A stretch of 64,000 bases of DNA from Undaria pinnatifida (Eukaryota > Sar > Phaeophyceae > Laminariales > Alariaceae): the NCBI GenBank assembly GCA_012845835.1, contig JABAKD010000021.1, forward strand, positions 13,308,295 to 13,372,294, read 5' to 3'. Numbering within the stretch: the first letter of the stretch is position 1; the number at the start of each line of letters is the position of its first letter. The translations under genes were made by a program, and so were the position numbers. Shown in pieces: positions 32,501 through 43,600 of the stretch. Below the pieces are notes generated by a model. That model was not told where the DNA came from. It searched no databases and worked only from the letters and a program-made list of their open reading frames with translations.

Positions 32501-32713
32501 CCTTGTTACTGCTGTACTCCTCTTATACGGCTAGTTGACGTGGCTGCTACCATCACTGAGGCTGGACGGAGTCAAGGCCCATATTTTTGCTGTTTGCTGA
32601 AACACAGATATACCACTCCTTGGAGCAGGATCACCACAACAATATATCTGTCCCCATACCTTCTTCACGCGTCGTTCCTATCCCCCCCCCCCCCTTCACT
32701 ACACCTAGGCAAC

Positions 32714-34775
32714 ATGTCCACCAGTGACGATGGGGGCTTCTCGGGGCTGGCTGAGGTCTTCCATGCACCCCAACCTGGATGCCCACGAGACAGGCAGGGC
32801 TCGCTCGAGATGCCGCGAACCGAGACGGGGGGAACCACCGGTGGCGGGTTCCGGTGACGAGACAGAAGACGGAGCACCATACCTCCACCCGTTCCTACCA
32901 ACCAAGCGGGTCGATTCGCTGGTTCGCGCTGAGAAGAAGACGGACCAACCCCCACCGGACTCGGGGGCGTCTCGAAGCCAGCTCTCGCCAGCCCCGGGGG
33001 AGCGTCACCAGCTGCCCCCCCCGCGCTCGACAGGGCACCACCGCCTCCACCTGGGCTCTCCGCGCTCGACAGAGCGCCAACCCCAGAGCTCCCGGGACCG
33101 GGGCGCCCATGCCGCCCCCTTGGACTTGGCATAGGCGGCGGCGCGGGCCCAGCGGGCGCTCGACGACGTCAACCAGACGATAGCACGCCGACGTCGGTTT
33201 GACGAAGATACCGAGCACGAAGACCGCTGCGCGGGAGTCGTCAGTTGCGTCGGCTGCGGCGGGAGCTATCGCGGCCCCCTTGCCTTCGTCGCGTCCGCAG
33301 GGTGTCACATTCAAAGCGACCACGACCCGGGAACGACGCCTTCTTCAAGGGCATCGTCGCGTGCATGGCGTCTGCACCGCGGGTTGACTTCTCCTCAGCC
33401 TTGGCGACCCGCGGTGGTGGAAACGGCCTACGCCCTCCTTCCGTCAGAGAGGCCGGCGTCGCGGCAAGCGGACGTCCTCAATGAAAGCGGCCTGGGCTCG
33501 CGTGGATTGTACGCCCTATGCTAGACAGACGAGAGCCACCCCGACCCTTGCCCTCGTCAATGCCCTGCTGATAGACCACGACGAGGTCCCCGACCCTGTC
33601 TTTTGGCCGGACCCCGGAGGAAGAGTTGGCAGAACGAAACCGGGGAAAATGTCGCGACAGTCGCGACCGCGGGGACCGCAACCGTGGGGGCGGCGGCAAA
33701 AATGGTGGGGGTGGCGACCACCACCACCGCCGCGGGGGTGACAGCGCATCGGGTGCTGGTGTGCCTGAGGGCGCCGCCGAGGGGGCAACTTCGGTCCAAC
33801 AACCAGGGCAGTTGGCCGCAGCTCTGGCAGAGGAATAGCGCGAGAGGACATTCAGCGTGGGACGGCTCGTCAACCTCCTCCCGCTCGTCTTCGTCCTCGA
33901 GCAAGGACCACAGCGAGGTGGTCGTGGTAGCAGGCAAAAAGTGTCAAGAGCCATAGCAGGAGGAGCATCTGCCTGAGGCTTTCACCCTCCTGTTGCGTCT
34001 GCTGATCACGCCCTTCGACGGGGTTGACACGGAGGAGGGCTACACTAAGTTGCATACGTTTGGAATGTGTAACGGCATGCTTTTTTCTAATTTCAGTGGA
34101 GTCTCTCGTACATATGCCGACCGCTACGCGGAGTGAGCCTTTTTTGTCTCCGGGGACGGATGTGGTGTTGGAGGTGGTTCGGGTGGCGGCGAATGAGCAA
34201 TTTCCGGCTCTGCTGCCTGGGTTGTACCCTGGTTCGAAGGCAACAAACCCGCGGCCATACGCCTCGTTGGATGCTATGTGGCGGGCTTTTAGTGACTAAT
34301 AAGACACCTGCCGTCAACGGCGATATTGTTTTTCTCTCTCCCTGTTTCTTCGACGGGAGCGTGGTCATGCGCCTTGTCGGGGCCCCGGCCCGCCGATCAT
34401 GGGCGCGGCCAGGGCCGAGTGCCGCCCCAGTCGCTTTTGTGGCAGACAGGATCGAGCCATCATTCAACTGTCATGCCCATCAATGATTCATCTGACCCTT
34501 GGCTTGACCACACATCGAACTGCTGGCCTCTAGAAAAGCATCATTATGCAGAAGGTTTCGCCGTTAAGGCCTCGTTTAAGGCAGACGACCCTCCCTTTTG
34601 GAGCGGCCTCCTTTCACCTCGCGCTGATGCTCCCCGAGAAAACCGGGGGCTTTGCCTCAACTGCCTCGAAGACAACCATTCCTTCAAGCATTGTAGGCAT
34701 TATTTTATTACTGCGAGTGGCTGCTTGAACCCTGAACTAGGCCAACTTAACGACAATGACGCACACCGACGTTGA
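32714..34775 (+). pseudogene. Element D gag with CCHC zinc knuckle, frameshifted
   Basis: An ATG at 32714 opens MSTSDDGGFSGLAEVFHA; the frame then shifts into Pro/Arg-rich sequence (to about 33134) and Gly/Arg/His-rich sequence (33600-33850). Near 34112-34299 is MPTATRSEPFLSPGTDVVLE and YASLDAMWRAFSD. The last part (34326-34775) has CLNCLEDNHSFKHC at 34653-34694, a perfect C-X2-C-X4-H-X4-C zinc knuckle, the RNA-binding mark of retroelement Gag. Several frameshifts split the gene. Gag would form the particle shell. The order gag then integrase on the plus strand agrees with one element. Confidence 0.7.
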
Positions 34776-36130
34776 CAAACACGCATGGTCTGCTACCGCC
34801 GAGACGACAAATCCTCTCGCCCAAACAACCACAAGAAAAATCGTCGCCATCTTTCAGGATCAGGGCCAGGTAAACTGTTAGAACGATACCACATACACGT
34901 CGGATCACCATGGTATCCTGCGCTCGCCCGCCTCTTCTGCCCCCGCTCCCGCTTCTCGAATGCGCTTTGGAGCCGCCCACAACCCGGGCGAAAATGAATG
35001 TGCGCGCCAACCTGGCACATGCCGTAACGGCAATCGACAGATCGACGGCGGTACGGCTCCGTCGACAACACTGTCGGGGGGTACCTATTTTGGTTTCAGA
35101 AGATGCTCGTGTTCTGTTGTTAGCCTGTCCAGCAACGCACCACAGATTGCCTCTGTCAAGAGCCCACGGGCTCCTACGCCGTCTGCGGACGATTCCCACG
35201 GCGTAGTACCGGCGGCGGAAACTAGCGCTTCAAGCGTGGTTTCCTCCAGCCAGGTAATTTGTTTTTTCTTTTATTTCTTTCCATTTCGACGGCGAGAACG
35301 CGCGCTTTCAGCGACGTTCTCCCCGGTCATGGTCTGAGTTCGGCAACGGGAACTGCGCTTCCGGCGCCATTTCCCTCGGCCGCGGCATAAACTCAGCAAG
35401 GGGGGTACGCGCTCCAAACGCCGCCGCCATCAACCATGGCACGGGAGCCTGCGCTTTTGCGCTTCCCCCCCAATCACGCGCTGCGCAACAATATAGCTGC
35501 GGCGACGGCGCGTCGCCTTTATACGCGTATGTTTACATCCCCCTCTCTCCCTGACCAGGCGGTGGCGGTCGGTTTGGGGTGTGAGACGGTCGACCCTCGA
35601 AACACTTTTGCTGACCACCAGGTGGCGGTCGATTTGAGGTGTGGGAAAGCCAACACTAAAACACCGAGATCTTTTTCGAGGGTTGATCCGGTGTTTGCTC
35701 GCGATAACAGCGGGCGCTCTGTCTTTTTATCCATCAAGGAGGAGTCGGCAAGATTAGCTACCTCGTCTTCTTTCTCCAAGAGACATAACGGAAGAGAGCC
35801 TCCTCGGGTAAAAATATTATTGCCTTGCCCGAGCCCCGCTCCAGAAGACGCCCACAGGGTTCACGGACCCTGCTTTTTCTTTCAACACGCTAACCCACGT
35901 GTTTCAGGATACGTCTGCCCCAGTTGCACAGGAAGAAGATCCAACACTGCGCGACGGGCCAGTGGTGACTCCACGGCCTCCAGCCTGATCAGCTGGACGC
36001 TATTCCCGTAAATTTACGGAGGAATCGCACCTCTCGTCAAGCAGAAACAGCTCAGAGCCCATGCCCTTTCGGGCGCAGTAAGAGCAGTTTTATTGCGATT
36101 ATACGACAAAAAGCGAAGAGGCCACGGCGC
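34776..36130 (+). other. Element D region after gag, no domain recognised
   Basis: Plus-strand frames such as 34960-35337 and 35436-36011 are Ser/Arg/Pro-rich without a motif I know. A protease or linker would be expected here, but none is seen until 37578. Confidence 0.4.
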
Positions 36131-36141
36131 GAGAAACTGTG

Positions 36142-36900
36142 GGTTCGGACTCGCGTCGTGCTCCCGAGGCCTGGTGTTCCTGAGGGGGACACTACAGGCC
36201 CAAAGAGCCGAGGACTGGTGTTCCCAGACGGGGACATTACAGACCCAAATGCCCTACGAGGCTACCGACGGGTTGGCACCGTTGGTGCCGGACTCGTTTT
36301 CGGGTTTAATGAAGGCGGCTTCTTACGAGTTTCCGCCAGGGAGTGAGGAAGACCCGAGGCGAGAAACCCCAGGTTCGGACTGGCATGTTGCTCCCGAGGC
36401 CTGGTGCTCCCGCAAGGAGACATTACAGGCCAAAAAGCCGAGGACTGGTGTTCCCAGACGGGGACATTACAAACCCAAATGCCCAACGCGGCTACCGACG
36501 GGTTGGAACCGTCGGTGTTGGACTATTTTTCGGGTGTAATGAGGGCGGCTTCTTACGAGTTTCCCCCAGCGAGTGAGGAGGACCCGAGGCGAGAAACCCC
36601 AGGTTCGGACTCGCATGTTGCTCCCGAGGCCTGGTGCTCCCGCAAGGGGACATTACAGGCCTAAATAGCCGAGGACTGGTGTTCCCAGAAGGGGACATTG
36701 CAGACCCACAAATGTCCAACACGGCTACCGACGGGTTGGCACCGCCGGTTTTTGATATTTTGCGGGCGCAGTTAAAGCGGATTCTCGCGCTTTTGCGCCA
36801 ACGAACGATGAAAGACCCGCGAGGCGAGATACCACGGGTTTGGATTCGCGTCGTGCTCCCAGGGCCTGGTGCTCCGGACGGGGACATTGCAGCCCCAAAT
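36142..36900 (+). repeat. 230-bp tandem repeat, about 3.3 units
   Basis: The marker 'ggttcggact' recurs at 36142, 36372 and 36602, with a diverged fourth start at about 36838. Units share 'ctggtgttcccaga.gggg' and 'gctaccgacgggttgg'. The period is not a multiple of 3, so reading frames change from unit to unit. It lies directly upstream of the NADAR-like domain. Confidence 0.88.
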
Positions 36901-36929
36901 TCCAACACGGCGTTTGACCTTTCTCTCGA

Positions 36930-37440
36930 ATACTCCACAGACAAAATGGTGTTATTCTGGCAGTCCCAATCTTATTTTCCACCGTGGTGCCCTTCGTCGT
37001 TTGCCGTGGACGACGTGCCATATTCTTGCGCGGAACTGGACATGATGGCCGAAAAGACCAAGCTTTTGCAAGACCATCGAGCAGTGGGGCTCATTATGTC
37101 GTCGCCTCGTCCAAGCACACTCAAACGCATCGGTCGAGGCGTGCGCAACTTTGATTCCGCTGTTGGGGACATGGAGAAACAAAACGCCGTGTGACCTGGC
37201 ACCTACCCCAAATTCACGCAGAATCCAGCCATAAAAAAATCACCTCTTGAGCTCTGAAAACAAGCTTCTGGCTGAATCCAGCCCTCTGAACCCAGTGTGG
37301 GGCATTGGCCTCCGGGCGGATGGTCCCAGGGCCAACAACCCATGCCAGGGGAGAGGAAAAACTTGCTCGGTGATGCATTTTCTTGTGTTCGCGCAGCTTT
37401 TTGCGACAGTGAAACTGGGTCGGCGCACCAGGCCTCCCCT
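36930..37440 (+). pseudogene. NADAR/YbiA-like (DUF1768) domain within element D
   Basis: The plus frame ending at 37194 reads LFWQSQSYFPPWCPSSFAVD, then YSCAELDMMAEKTKLLQDHR (Glu codon at 37033-37035) and KRIGRGVRNFDSAV. After a TGA the next frames give KFTQNPA-like sequence, then LLAESSPLNPVWGIGLRADG (WGIGL at 37298-37312) and, one frame over, KNLLGDAFSCVR (about 37357-37392). This order (fW....fs.wyps.F.vd...y...E..M...KA.lf.D, then WGIGL and GKNLLG) is that of the NADAR family. Known members are N-glycosidases on riboflavin-pathway intermediates or remove ADP-ribose, including from guanine in DNA. This copy has at least one stop and one frameshift; a conserved Asp before WGIGL reads Asn. 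Its place between gag and protease suggests element cargo. Confidence 0.72.
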
Positions 37441-37577
37441 AGTCGGTTCCGCACCTGCACTGCCAGTGCAAGAACCAAGAAATCTCGTCCGCGCCGCAAC
37501 CCGACCGTTCACAGCGGCCAGCGCTCGCAAAGCTTCCTCTTCGGCGTTTCCGACCTATTTCTCGGGCGCGTTGGCCA

Positions 37578-37808
37578 ATGAAAGGCCGTGAAGTTGTAGA
37601 GATAGCTCCTAGCGTCGGCCCTGACCTTGCGATGTCAGAACACTGCCCCTGTTTCGTCGAGGGTACTGTGACGCTGGACGACGTTTTGTTCACTATGAAA
37701 ATCGCGTATATCAGTCGAGCAACGCTCGACTCGGAGAGGCACTTGACTCTTCTAGATTTGGGGACCGGCAGCATTGCTTGGATTCCCAAACGCTTCCGAG
37801 GATACTGA
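37578..37808 (+). pseudogene. Element D protease remnant
   Basis: The frame ends RHLTLLDLGTGSIAWIPKRF. The LLD.GTGS stretch looks like a retropepsin active site (LLDTGS) with a two-residue disturbance. It follows the NADAR-like domain directly and precedes the integrase, the expected place for a protease. The rest of the domain cannot be traced. Confidence 0.4.
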
Positions 37809-38034
37809 GGGGAACAAAGTTCCGCATATCCTCCGGCCACAAGACGTAGGAGAGCATTGGCAAAGTGGGGACCCTCAATGCACGAGTCCAGCGGTAGCTT
37901 GAGTTCGTCACCGCGTTCGATTGCACTCTCGAGTACCGCAAAGGCAGCGACAAGGGCATCGCCGATTTTTCCGGCCCGTTTTCCAGAGCCTGCTATGGAG
38001 TACGACCGCAGTGGCTTGAAAAAAATTCAACTAC

Positions 38035-38697
38035 GTGGGGTTGACAAGCCCCAACCCCGTTGGAGATAGTGGTATCTACCTTCTACGGACCCGCGGGCTG
38101 CGCGCTCCCCCCTCGCCGATCCAAGGTGTCGGTTCGGGTGGACTCGCGCCCCTCGCCAAAAGCACTGTCTTGGGTGGGCTCGTGCTCCACACCGAAAGCA
38201 CTGCTTTGGGAGGACTCGAACCCCTCGCCGAAAGCACTGTCTTGGGTGGGCTCGTGCCCCGCACTGAATATGCTGCCTTGGGTGGGCTCCCTCTCACCTC
38301 TACCGCGTTTCACGATTTTCGCACACACGAGCCACGTATAAGGATTGACGGCCTTTCTTTTTCCCCGGGGAGATTCGTCGCTCGTGTTTCTGCCTCCGTC
38401 GCCACTACCGAGGGCTGTACCGGTCGCGGGTCGATTTCACCTGCCGCCGACACTGTTTTCGCTTCGGTTTTTGCCATACCCATCGAGGGCGGCACGGGCT
38501 CCGCAGAAACCCTGGCTGCAGCGACGCCCATCACACAGCCGACTTCTCTATCCCGGCGTTCTTTACAGGAGACAGCCCCGGCCACGACCACCGGGTCGAC
38601 TGTGTCTGTCTCCGCCATGCTTGGCACTCCAGCTCTTCGGTCGTCGACGACGCGCCGACGAACAGCGACAACAACGGGTAATGCACCCCCGCTGTAG
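38035..38697 (+). pseudogene. Element D linker frame with 12-residue repeats
   Basis: A 36-bp DNA repeat (about 38125-38300, starts at 38161, 38197, 38233 and 38269) gives four 12-residue units of the form STVLGGLVLHTE / STALGGLEPLAE. The period is a multiple of three, so the frame is kept. The rest is Thr/Ser/Ala-rich. It occupies the place where a reverse transcriptase would be expected, but none of its motifs is present. Confidence 0.6.
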
Positions 38698-38899
38698 ATT
38701 ATGGATTCGGGCCCGGCGGGGCCCCTCGGTCATCTTCCAGACGAGGTACAACTCCGTCGCGAGTCCCACGGCCGCGGCCGACCCTGTCAACCGCCGCGAC
38801 CCCTGCTCTTGCCGACTCGCCGGTCCGCACGGTGCCACTACCGTCCGACCGCGACCACGCAGAGCCTATATGGGAGCTCCTCTCTTACGGCTCACGCCT

Positions 38900-39341
38900 T
38901 CTCCTGGTGGCACGATGACCACATATACAAGGTCGGACGCCCTCGGCTACGCTGCTGAATTGCGTTTCGCTGATTCCGTCGCGCGGTATTCACATGACGA
39001 TTGGAAGCGTGAGCAGCACGCTGAGCCGACGTGCCACGCCATGATGCGTTACGTTTCTATCGACCGCCCATCGGTCCTGCCGCCCGACTTTGGCGTGCTA
39101 CCTCTCGCACAAGCGTCCCTCCCTCTCAGACCAAGGAGTTGGCGGATAAAGGTCGACGACATACAACCGACGACGACATCGTCCTACTCGTGATGCGTTA
39201 CGTTTCTATCGGCCGCCCATCGGTCCTGCCGCCCGACTTTGGCGTGCTACCTCTCGCACAAGCGTCTCTCCCTCTCAGACCAAGGAGTTGGCGGATAAAG
39301 GTCGACGACATACATCGACGACGACATCGTCCTACTCGTCC
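38900..39341 (+). pseudogene. Element D integrase N-terminal part with a 149-bp tandem duplication
   Basis: The frame includes DWKREQHAEPTCHAMMRYVS and PSVLPPDFGVLP, a block found ahead of the zinc finger in many Ty3-type integrases (the 'W..EQ..DP' region). A 149-bp segment is directly repeated (39043-39191 and 39192-39340, only a few differences), which repeats this block and disrupts the protein. Confidence 0.65.
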
Positions 39342-39443
39342 GTAACCCGACACTGCCGCCAACAAGCTCTGACAAAATGAACTCTGTGGGGCGAGCTGCT
39401 TGCTTGCTAAAGGACGAGCCAGTTCGCTTCTACGTTCCCTTGC

Positions 39444-40470
39444 TCATGCGCCCTTGAACATGCAAGCTTGCCTCTCGACGGCCTCCTGCCACCTTGTCAC
39501 CACGCGTACGTTGCGCATGCTGAAGCGTTTTTTTTGGTGGATTGGCATGAGTGTGGGCACCCGGTAGTGGCTCCGCCACTGCTTGAAGCGCCAAGCGCGG
39601 AAAACCCCACGGCTGACTGTCCGCTGGCCCATCATCACAATGCCTCTGCCGGAAGGTCCAGGTATCGCCGTCAGTGTTGACTACTTCGGCCCCCTTCCGG
39701 TCACATCACGAGGCAACACCTACATCCTGCTGTTCACCGATCGCTCCAGTCGTCGGGCCGACATGTTCCCCATCACTGCCGCTGAGTTCACGGCGGAAGG
39801 CACAGCCAATATCCTGGTGAAGCAATACATCCCTTTGTGGGGATGCCCGCGCACCATACTCTCGGACAACGGACTGCAGTTCTGCTCCAAGCTTTCACAA
39901 GCTGTATATCAGCTGTTGCGTGTACACAGGCTTGCTACAAGCTCCTATCATCCCAACTGTAACGGGGGCGTTGAGTGGTTAAGTCACACTATAACACAAA
40001 TGCTGGCTATGGCCATTAACGAGCGACAAGACGATTGGGACGTGCATCTGCCCCACGTAAAATTCGCTTACAACAACTCTGTCAGCGCGGGGACGGGTTT
40101 GGCGCCCAACGAAGTCCACATGGGCAGACTCCCACGGCTCCCCCTGACGGTTTTCGACCTCACAGGTGTCGTGGGACACCAGAGTCTGACCCGTGACCAC
40201 CTGGCCTATTGAGATTTGGCCACCGACCGGCAAAAGCGCGCGAACGACATTGTCCGCGCACACCACGCCCTCACCGTTTTCCGTGTTAACCGCAGAAACT
40301 TCCTCTTCCCCCGACGCGCCACACGACTTCAACGGGAGCCGTACGAGGTTCTTGGTGCTTGCAAGTTCACATCGCCAGTGCGTTTCCCCGGGGAATCCAA
40401 CGTAACGTTGACGAATCTCGAGGCGCGGCCGTGGCCAGTTGACTTCCAAACCACCACCGCTTCTCGATAG
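39444..40470 (+). pseudogene. Element D integrase
   Basis: A zinc-binding region in a shifted frame (TRTLRMLKRFFWWIG, then LRHCLK) leads into the core. The first Asp is in VSVDYFGPLPV (about 39677), the second in ILSDNGLQF (about 39863) and the Glu in NGGVEWLSH (about 39975). All three DDE acids are kept, and the core frame 39583-40212 is open. A TGA at 40210-40212 interrupts the C-terminal part, which continues ATDRQKRANDIVRAHHALTV to about 40470. It is the best preserved gene of the element. Confidence 0.85.
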
Positions 40471-41562
40471 TTCTCCATTTATTTGAGGTATCAGTTTTGC
40501 GTCTTTGTCTTTAGGTCGTTCGTAGTGTCCTGAGAGTCTCCATCGAGTTTTGGGGCGGTTGTTCCCATTATATTTTTTCTTTACTGTCCAGTGGAACCCC
40601 CTGCTTAGTGCCGGGTCAGGGTCGGCTAAACCGCCGCTATCTAAGGCGTAGGGCTGTCGCCTTTTTGCCATTGTTCAATTTCGCCCTGCCGACGCCCTCC
40701 TCAGCCCAGAGCCGGGGGGCGACCAGTGTACGGGTCTGTGTGCCATCTTTAATGTTTCGTGTGTTGTATTTGTTCTGCTTTGTTTTTTTTTTCGTCTAAA
40801 CACTTCCTCCCCTAGCGGGGCTGTAGGTGTTGACACCTTCCATCCCGGGTATTCGTCGTTTCCTCGTCTAACCCCCCGCCTTGCCGATGGCCCGCGGGAG
40901 GTTTTTTTTCGCATGACCTCTCCCTTGTGTTAGCGCCTGTGTTCCTCTCCATATCGACGAGGGCTCGCCCCGCCAAAGTACCTTTTCTGTGGGTGGTTTA
41001 CCGTAGATCCTTTCCTGCCCCCTTCGCCACACCGGCGGCATGCGGCAGGTTCTAGAGCCTTTTCTGCCCCCCCCGCCACGCCGGCGGCATGCGGCAGGTT
41101 TTTGATGGGTGACTATTGCCTTGCTGTAGGGTCTGATTTTCTTTCTACTGCTTTTCTTCGCGTGTTCCTGGCTCCATAGCCATACGGTTAAAGGTGTGGG
41201 AGTGGGGTTTGAGGAGCCGCATCTTCGACTCATGGTCTAGTTCGTAGAACCGGAGTTTCCCCGAATCTCCCATATTTCTGCATATGCGACTCATCAGGGT
41301 GGGCCAGTGTCAAGTACGGCCTCGAAAGGCCTGTAGGTATACGAATTTGAGATCATTCGGATGGGTTTCGTATGATAAGGTTGGCGGTATATAATCGTGG
41401 AAGTTAGGAATTAGATCGGAGGCACGCGCCTCCGATCTCAGAAGCTATCCAAGGCTCCGGTGGAAACGAATAAAGCTACATCTCTACGAAGAAACGAAAG
41501 TGAGTACTCTACGAGGACCTGCACAATCGGCAGACCTGCAGGGGACACTCTGTGTCCCCCAC
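40471..41562 (+). other. Element D 3' non-coding tail
   Basis: No gene is seen. It holds a tandem duplication of about 51 bp (cgcca.accggcggcatgcgg at about 41030 and 41078), a perfect hairpin with 10-bp arms and a 4-base loop (GATCGGAGGC arms, about 41415-41440), and ends near a GGGGACAC...GTGTCCCC inverted repeat at 41541-41559, just before the satellite resumes. Confidence 0.6.
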
Positions 41563-43026
41563 CTTTAATTTCACATCTGGCTGGCGCGGGGTGAGATTGT
41601 TCACTTGTTGTACGTATAGAATGTAAAATGCGGTATTTTCTCACTGTCTATGTTATTGCATACGGTATCGGATTTTGGATACCATGACATCCACAACCCG
41701 TAACTGGGACTTTGTTTAGACCACGCCCATTGTATAAAAGGTCCCAGGTGATATGTTAAGGAATAGGATTGGGTAATGGGTGTATGTTGGGTGGTCGTGT
41801 CTATGTGTCGTGGTTTTGGGGTCGGGACAGTTCGTGTAGCTTCTGTGTGAGGTGTTTGGGGAGAGGATCGTTGGCCGTCTACCAGTGAGTTTTAATTCTG
41901 GCTCGCGAGGAGGTGAGATTTCTCACTTGTTGTAAGTATGGAATGTAAATGCGGTATTTTCTTACCGTCTATGATGTTGCATACGGTATCGGATTTTGGA
42001 TACCATGATATCAACAACCGGTAACTGCGACTTTGTTTGGATCCCACCCATTGGGTATGAATGGTCCAAGGTGATATGTTAAGGAATATGGTTAGGATAT
42101 AGGTGTACGTTGGGTAGTCGTGTCTATGTGTCGTGGTTTTGGGGTCGGGGAAGTTCGTGTAGATGCTGTGTGAGGTGTTTTGGGAGAGGATCGTTGGCTG
42201 TCTACCAGTGAGTTTTGGGTCTGGCTGGCGAGGAGGTGAGATTTGTTACTTATGGAATGTAAAGTGCGGTATTTTCTTACTGTCTATGTTATTGCGTACG
42301 GTATCGGATTTTGGATACCATGATATCCACAACTCGTAGCTGTGACTTTGTTTGGATCACACCCATTGGATATGAATGGTCCAAAGTGAAATGTTGAGGA
42401 ATAGGGTTAGGTAATGGGTGCACGTTGGGTATTCGTGTCTATGTGTCGTGGTTTTGGGGTCGGGGCAGTTCGTGTAGCTGCTGGGTGAGGTGTTTTGGGA
42501 GAGGATCGTTGGCCGTCTACCAGTGAGTTTTAGGTCCTGGCTGGCAAGGAGGTGAGATTTTTTACTTGTTGTAAGTATGGAATGTAAAGTGCGGTATTTT
42601 TTTACTGTCTATGTTATTGCATACGGTATCGGATTTTGGATACCATGATATCCACAACCCGTAATTGAGACTTTGTTTAGACCACACCCATTGTATGAAA
42701 GGTCCTAGGTGATTTGTTAAGGAATAGGGGTGGGTAATGGGTGTATGTTGGGTGGTCGTGTCCATGTGTCGTGGGTTTGGGGTCGGGGCAGTTCGTGTAG
42801 CTGCTGTGTGAGGTGTTTCGGGAGAGGATTGTTGGCCCTCTACCAGTGATTTTTAAATCTGGCTGGCGCGGAGGTGAGATTTTTCACTCGTTGTAAGCAT
42901 GCAATGTAAAGTTCGGTATTTTCTTACTGTCTATGTTTTTGCATACGATATCGGATTTTGGATACCATGATATCCACAACCCGTAACTGTGACTTTGTTT
43001 GGACCACACCCACTGGGTAATTATGG
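41563..43026. repeat. 324-bp satellite array, block 3 (subtype B)
   Basis: About 4.5 units. Most have the subtype-B anchor (gcatacggtatcggattttgg, accatgatatccacaacccg) rather than that of blocks 1 and 2. Ends at 'taattatggtc'. No gene. Confidence 0.95.
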
Positions 43027-43185
43027 TCTTTTTATATATATATATATATATATTTTTTTGTCTTTCCTTGCTTTCCTGCCTTGTCTTTTCTTTCTTTTCT
43101 TGTCTTTTTCTTCTCTTTGCTTGCCTTTTTCGTCTTGTTAAAAATACATACTATAGTTTTTCCATGTACTTTTTCGAACGCACAC

Positions 43186-43600
43186 TGGTGAGGGTCCTTC
43201 CAACGCACACTGTGTCGGGCCCGGGGGGGGGGGTTCGGGGGGGGGCGCGTCGCCCCCCCCCTACACTGCTACTAGCATCCAAGCACCGTTCGGCTGCCCT
43301 GCCAACCCAGTGCTGGTGGTGCATTCTGGGACACACACACGAACACCAACACACTCTACACTGCTAGTAGTAGCATACAAGCACCCTTCGGCTGCTGGTG
43401 AGGGTCCTTCCAACGCACACTGTGTCGGGCCCGGGGGGGGGGGTTCGGGGGGGGGCGCGTCGCCCCCCCCCTACACTGCTACTAGCATCCAAGCACCGTT
43501 CGGCTGGCCTGCCAACCCAGCGATGGTGGTGCATTTTGGAACACACACACGAACACCAACACACTCTACACTGCTAGTAGTAGCATACAAGGACCCTTCG
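43186..43600. repeat. 211-bp direct repeat with G-tract hairpins
   Basis: The block 'ggtgagggtccttccaacg' recurs at about 43186 and 43397. Each copy carries a run of 11-12 G, TTC, a run of 9 G, then CGCGTCG and 9-10 C. Such tracts can form hairpins or G-quadruplexes and could stall polymerase or confuse assembly. Confidence 0.85.

Larger units (their letters stand above)
31362..41562 (+). mobile_element. Element D: decayed Ty3/gypsy-type retroelement carrying a NADAR-like domain
   Basis: A 10.2-kb plus-strand insertion interrupts one satellite unit (ctaccagtgag on the left, tttaatttcacatctggctgg on the right). In order: an 85-bp minisatellite, gag pieces with a zinc knuckle, a 230-bp tandem repeat, a NADAR/YbiA-like domain, a protease remnant, 36-bp coding repeats, an integrase with a duplicated front part, and a 1.1-kb non-coding tail. 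No reverse transcriptase or RNase H motif is visible between protease and integrase (only about 1.2 kb). I found neither paired LTRs nor a target duplication, so the true ends and class are less certain than the gene content. Confidence 0.7.

Noticed and set aside
36140-36860. GGTTCGGACTC boxes as Pol III B boxes
   Set aside because: They recur only because of the 230-bp tandem repeat, and no A box precedes them.
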